Part shown: in pieces, positions 58,336-60,000 of the stretch
Layout of the letters: the number at the start of each line of letters is the position of its first letter
How positions within the stretch are numbered: the first letter of the stretch is position 1
DNA from: Cryptomeria japonica
Lineage: Eukaryota > Streptophyta > Pinopsida > Cupressales > Cupressaceae
NCBI RefSeq assembly: GCF_030272615.1
Contig: NC_081405.1
Span: forward strand, 570,585,095-570,645,094
Length of the DNA stretch: 60,000 nt
Direction of reading: 5' to 3'
Program-made: the position numbers and the translations under genes
Notes under the pieces: generated by a model
Database searches by the model: none
What the model was told of the DNA's origin: nothing
What the model saw: the letters and a program-made list of their open reading frames with translations, nothing else

Positions 58336-60000
58336 TTAAGCAAAAATAGGTTTTGAGGGGACCCGAAACCTCATACATCATATCCAAAGATAGATCAATA
58401 AAGTATCTAGACCAGAATTAACAACATCATTTTAGAACGGGCTGCAAGAGAGAAGGACAACATAAACGCAATAGCCAGAGGAAAAGACAACCAAAAACTA
58501 GAGAGATACTGGTGAAAAAGAAACAAAAAGCAACCACCCAGCTACATGAAAATATTGAGACTATCAGTAGCCTCTTTCTCCAGCATTAAAATGGTCTTTG
58601 CAGCTTCCTTGAGGTCAAGAAGATCCCGAGGCATAGGAACCTACTGGAAAATTTATGTAATGGATGTGTAAAATGAATGATTTTTACTTTAAAATTGATT
58701 GAATCCCTAAAAAAATTGGAAATATTATTCTCTGAATTTTGTTTCCTTTTTAGGAAGGAATGGAAAACATAGAAATTTTTTTGAGCAAGCCATCAATAGC
58801 AATGGAAGCTCTGCCTGACAATCTATAGTAGGACATGTAGTATGTAGGTATAGCTGAAAGCACTGCCTTAACCATCTAAATCCTCCCAGCTTGTGAAAGC
58901 CACCTATTTTTCCATGAGTCCATTTTTTAGCCAACACTTGTGGATATCCTCCTCCCACAACCTATTGATAATCCTTCTTGCAAATAATGGAATGCGAAGC
59001 TATGTAATGGGAAATTCTCCCGGCGTGAAGCCCAAAATCCCTGAAATTTTAGAGCAGAGGCTGCATTTGTTATTTGTAAAATACACCATCGATTTGGTCA
59101 TATTCATACTTTGTTCTAAGCCCAGTTCATACTCATCTAGCACTCTTCTCATGGTCCTCGCCTCCCTCTTTGAAGCTTCCCCAAATAGAATAGTATCATA
59201 TGTGAATTGCGAATGGAAAATAGGTTCCAGACTCTCATGAATGGTGATGGCTCTCCAAAGCCCCAGTCTAGTTTTCTTTATAATACTTTTCCCCAAAACC
59301 TTTGCCATCAACACAAAAAGAAAGGCAGACAGGGGATCACCTTGTCTTAACCCTTTAGTATCCTGAAAAAAACCACATACCAAACCATTCACACAAATGG
59401 AGAAGGTGACACTCGTCATGCAGTGTGAGATACATTGCACCCAACTTTTATCAAAGTCAAATCTAAGGAGGATATCAAACAAAAAGGACCACCAAACTCT
59501 ATCATATGCTTTACTGACATCTAGCTTCACAATCATACCTTGTTTCATCTCTGAGTGCATAGTATGGATAGTCTCCCCTGCCATAATGATGCTATCAACA
59601 ATTTCTCTGCCAGGTACAAATCCGTTTTGTTCAAGAGATATCAAATTACACAAAATGGGATTTAATATGTTCACCATGGCCTTCGAAATAATTTTGTAGA
59701 GGGAATTGCACAGAGAGATAGGACAAAAATCTGACATCTAAGAGCAGTCTTGTTTCTTAGGAATCAAGGCGATCACCATGTGGTTGATTTCCCTAACAAA
59801 CTTACATTTTCTTCTAAATTCCTCCGCCACCTTGAATATGTCCTCTCCCATGAATCTCCAGCATTTTTGAAAGAACTCCGAGGTAAAACCGTTGGGCCCT
59901 GGTGCTTTGTTCGGGGAATTGTCGAAGGTTGCCTTTTTTATCTCTTTCAAAGAGAAGGAATGCTTCAGTTGCTTGTTATCCTCCTCTGTCACCTCCCTTC
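58336..60000 (-). mobile_element. L1-type LINE, 3' part, runs off right edge
   Basis: The 3' end at about 58,336 has the tail ggtttcgggtcccctcaaaacc on the minus strand. RT is open from 60,000 to 59,000 except one stop at 59,738. It has AsnLysAlaProGlyProAsnGly, AspPheCysProIleSerLeu, LeuAspValSerLysAlaTyrAsp, GlnGlyAspProLeuSer. The catalytic Phe-Ala-Asp-Asp box has become PheThrTyrAspThr near 59,195, so the enzyme is dead. The endonuclease lies beyond the window. Confidence 0.85.

Overview
The window is repeat-rich nuclear DNA of a seed plant. A gymnosperm is my best guess, from the large Tat-type Ty3/gypsy element, the L1-type LINEs and the long AT-rich spacers, but the sequence does not settle it. 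Almost all recognisable coding capacity belongs to retroelements, most of it broken. The only host-like genes are three degenerate copies of a RING-H2 gene, all on the minus strand. LEFT THIRD (1-21,969): a Tat-lineage Ty3/gypsy retrotransposon in tandem configuration. The window opens inside the 3' internal region of copy A (antisense plant mobile domain gene, box array, polypurine tract). This runs into one LTR (3,271-4,727), then straight into the primer-binding site, leader, ORF1-like frame, gag-pol (8,035-15,478), antisense PMD gene and 3' LTR (20,511-21,969) of copy B. The middle LTR therefore serves both copies. The gag-pol frame is open in one register for about 7.3 kb apart from about ten stop codons and one frameshift near its start. 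MOST UNUSUAL SIGNAL: a short box, TAGCGC(R)T, occurs about 47 times in the sense leader, in nine blocks of five or six boxes at exactly 21-bp steps. It occurs about 28 more times upstream of the antisense PMD gene in a 21/21/18 pattern (60-bp period). In both places it reads TAGCGC in the direction of the gene that follows. The PMD gene has a good 69-nt intron, a nine-codon first exon and its own TATA box. I suggest the arrays and a protein of the element (PMD is the obvious candidate) form a regulatory or anti-silencing module, by analogy with VANC proteins and their short repeated motifs in VANDAL transposons; this is inference. MIDDLE (21,970-45,250): AT-rich spacer, an RNase H fragment with an unknown element-related pseudogene, RING copy 1, a copia gag remnant with primer-binding site, an almost full-length L1-type LINE (minus), a minisatellite, a complete copia element (35,316-40,274, minus, TSD CTTCT), RING copy 2, and an internal LINE fragment. 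RIGHT (45,250-60,000): three tandem 2.6-kb units ending in LINE-like 3' tails, AT-rich spacer with a dinucleotide repeat pair, RING copy 3 (the best preserved), and a LINE running off the right edge. The RING copies look like an old local gene array pushed apart by later insertions.
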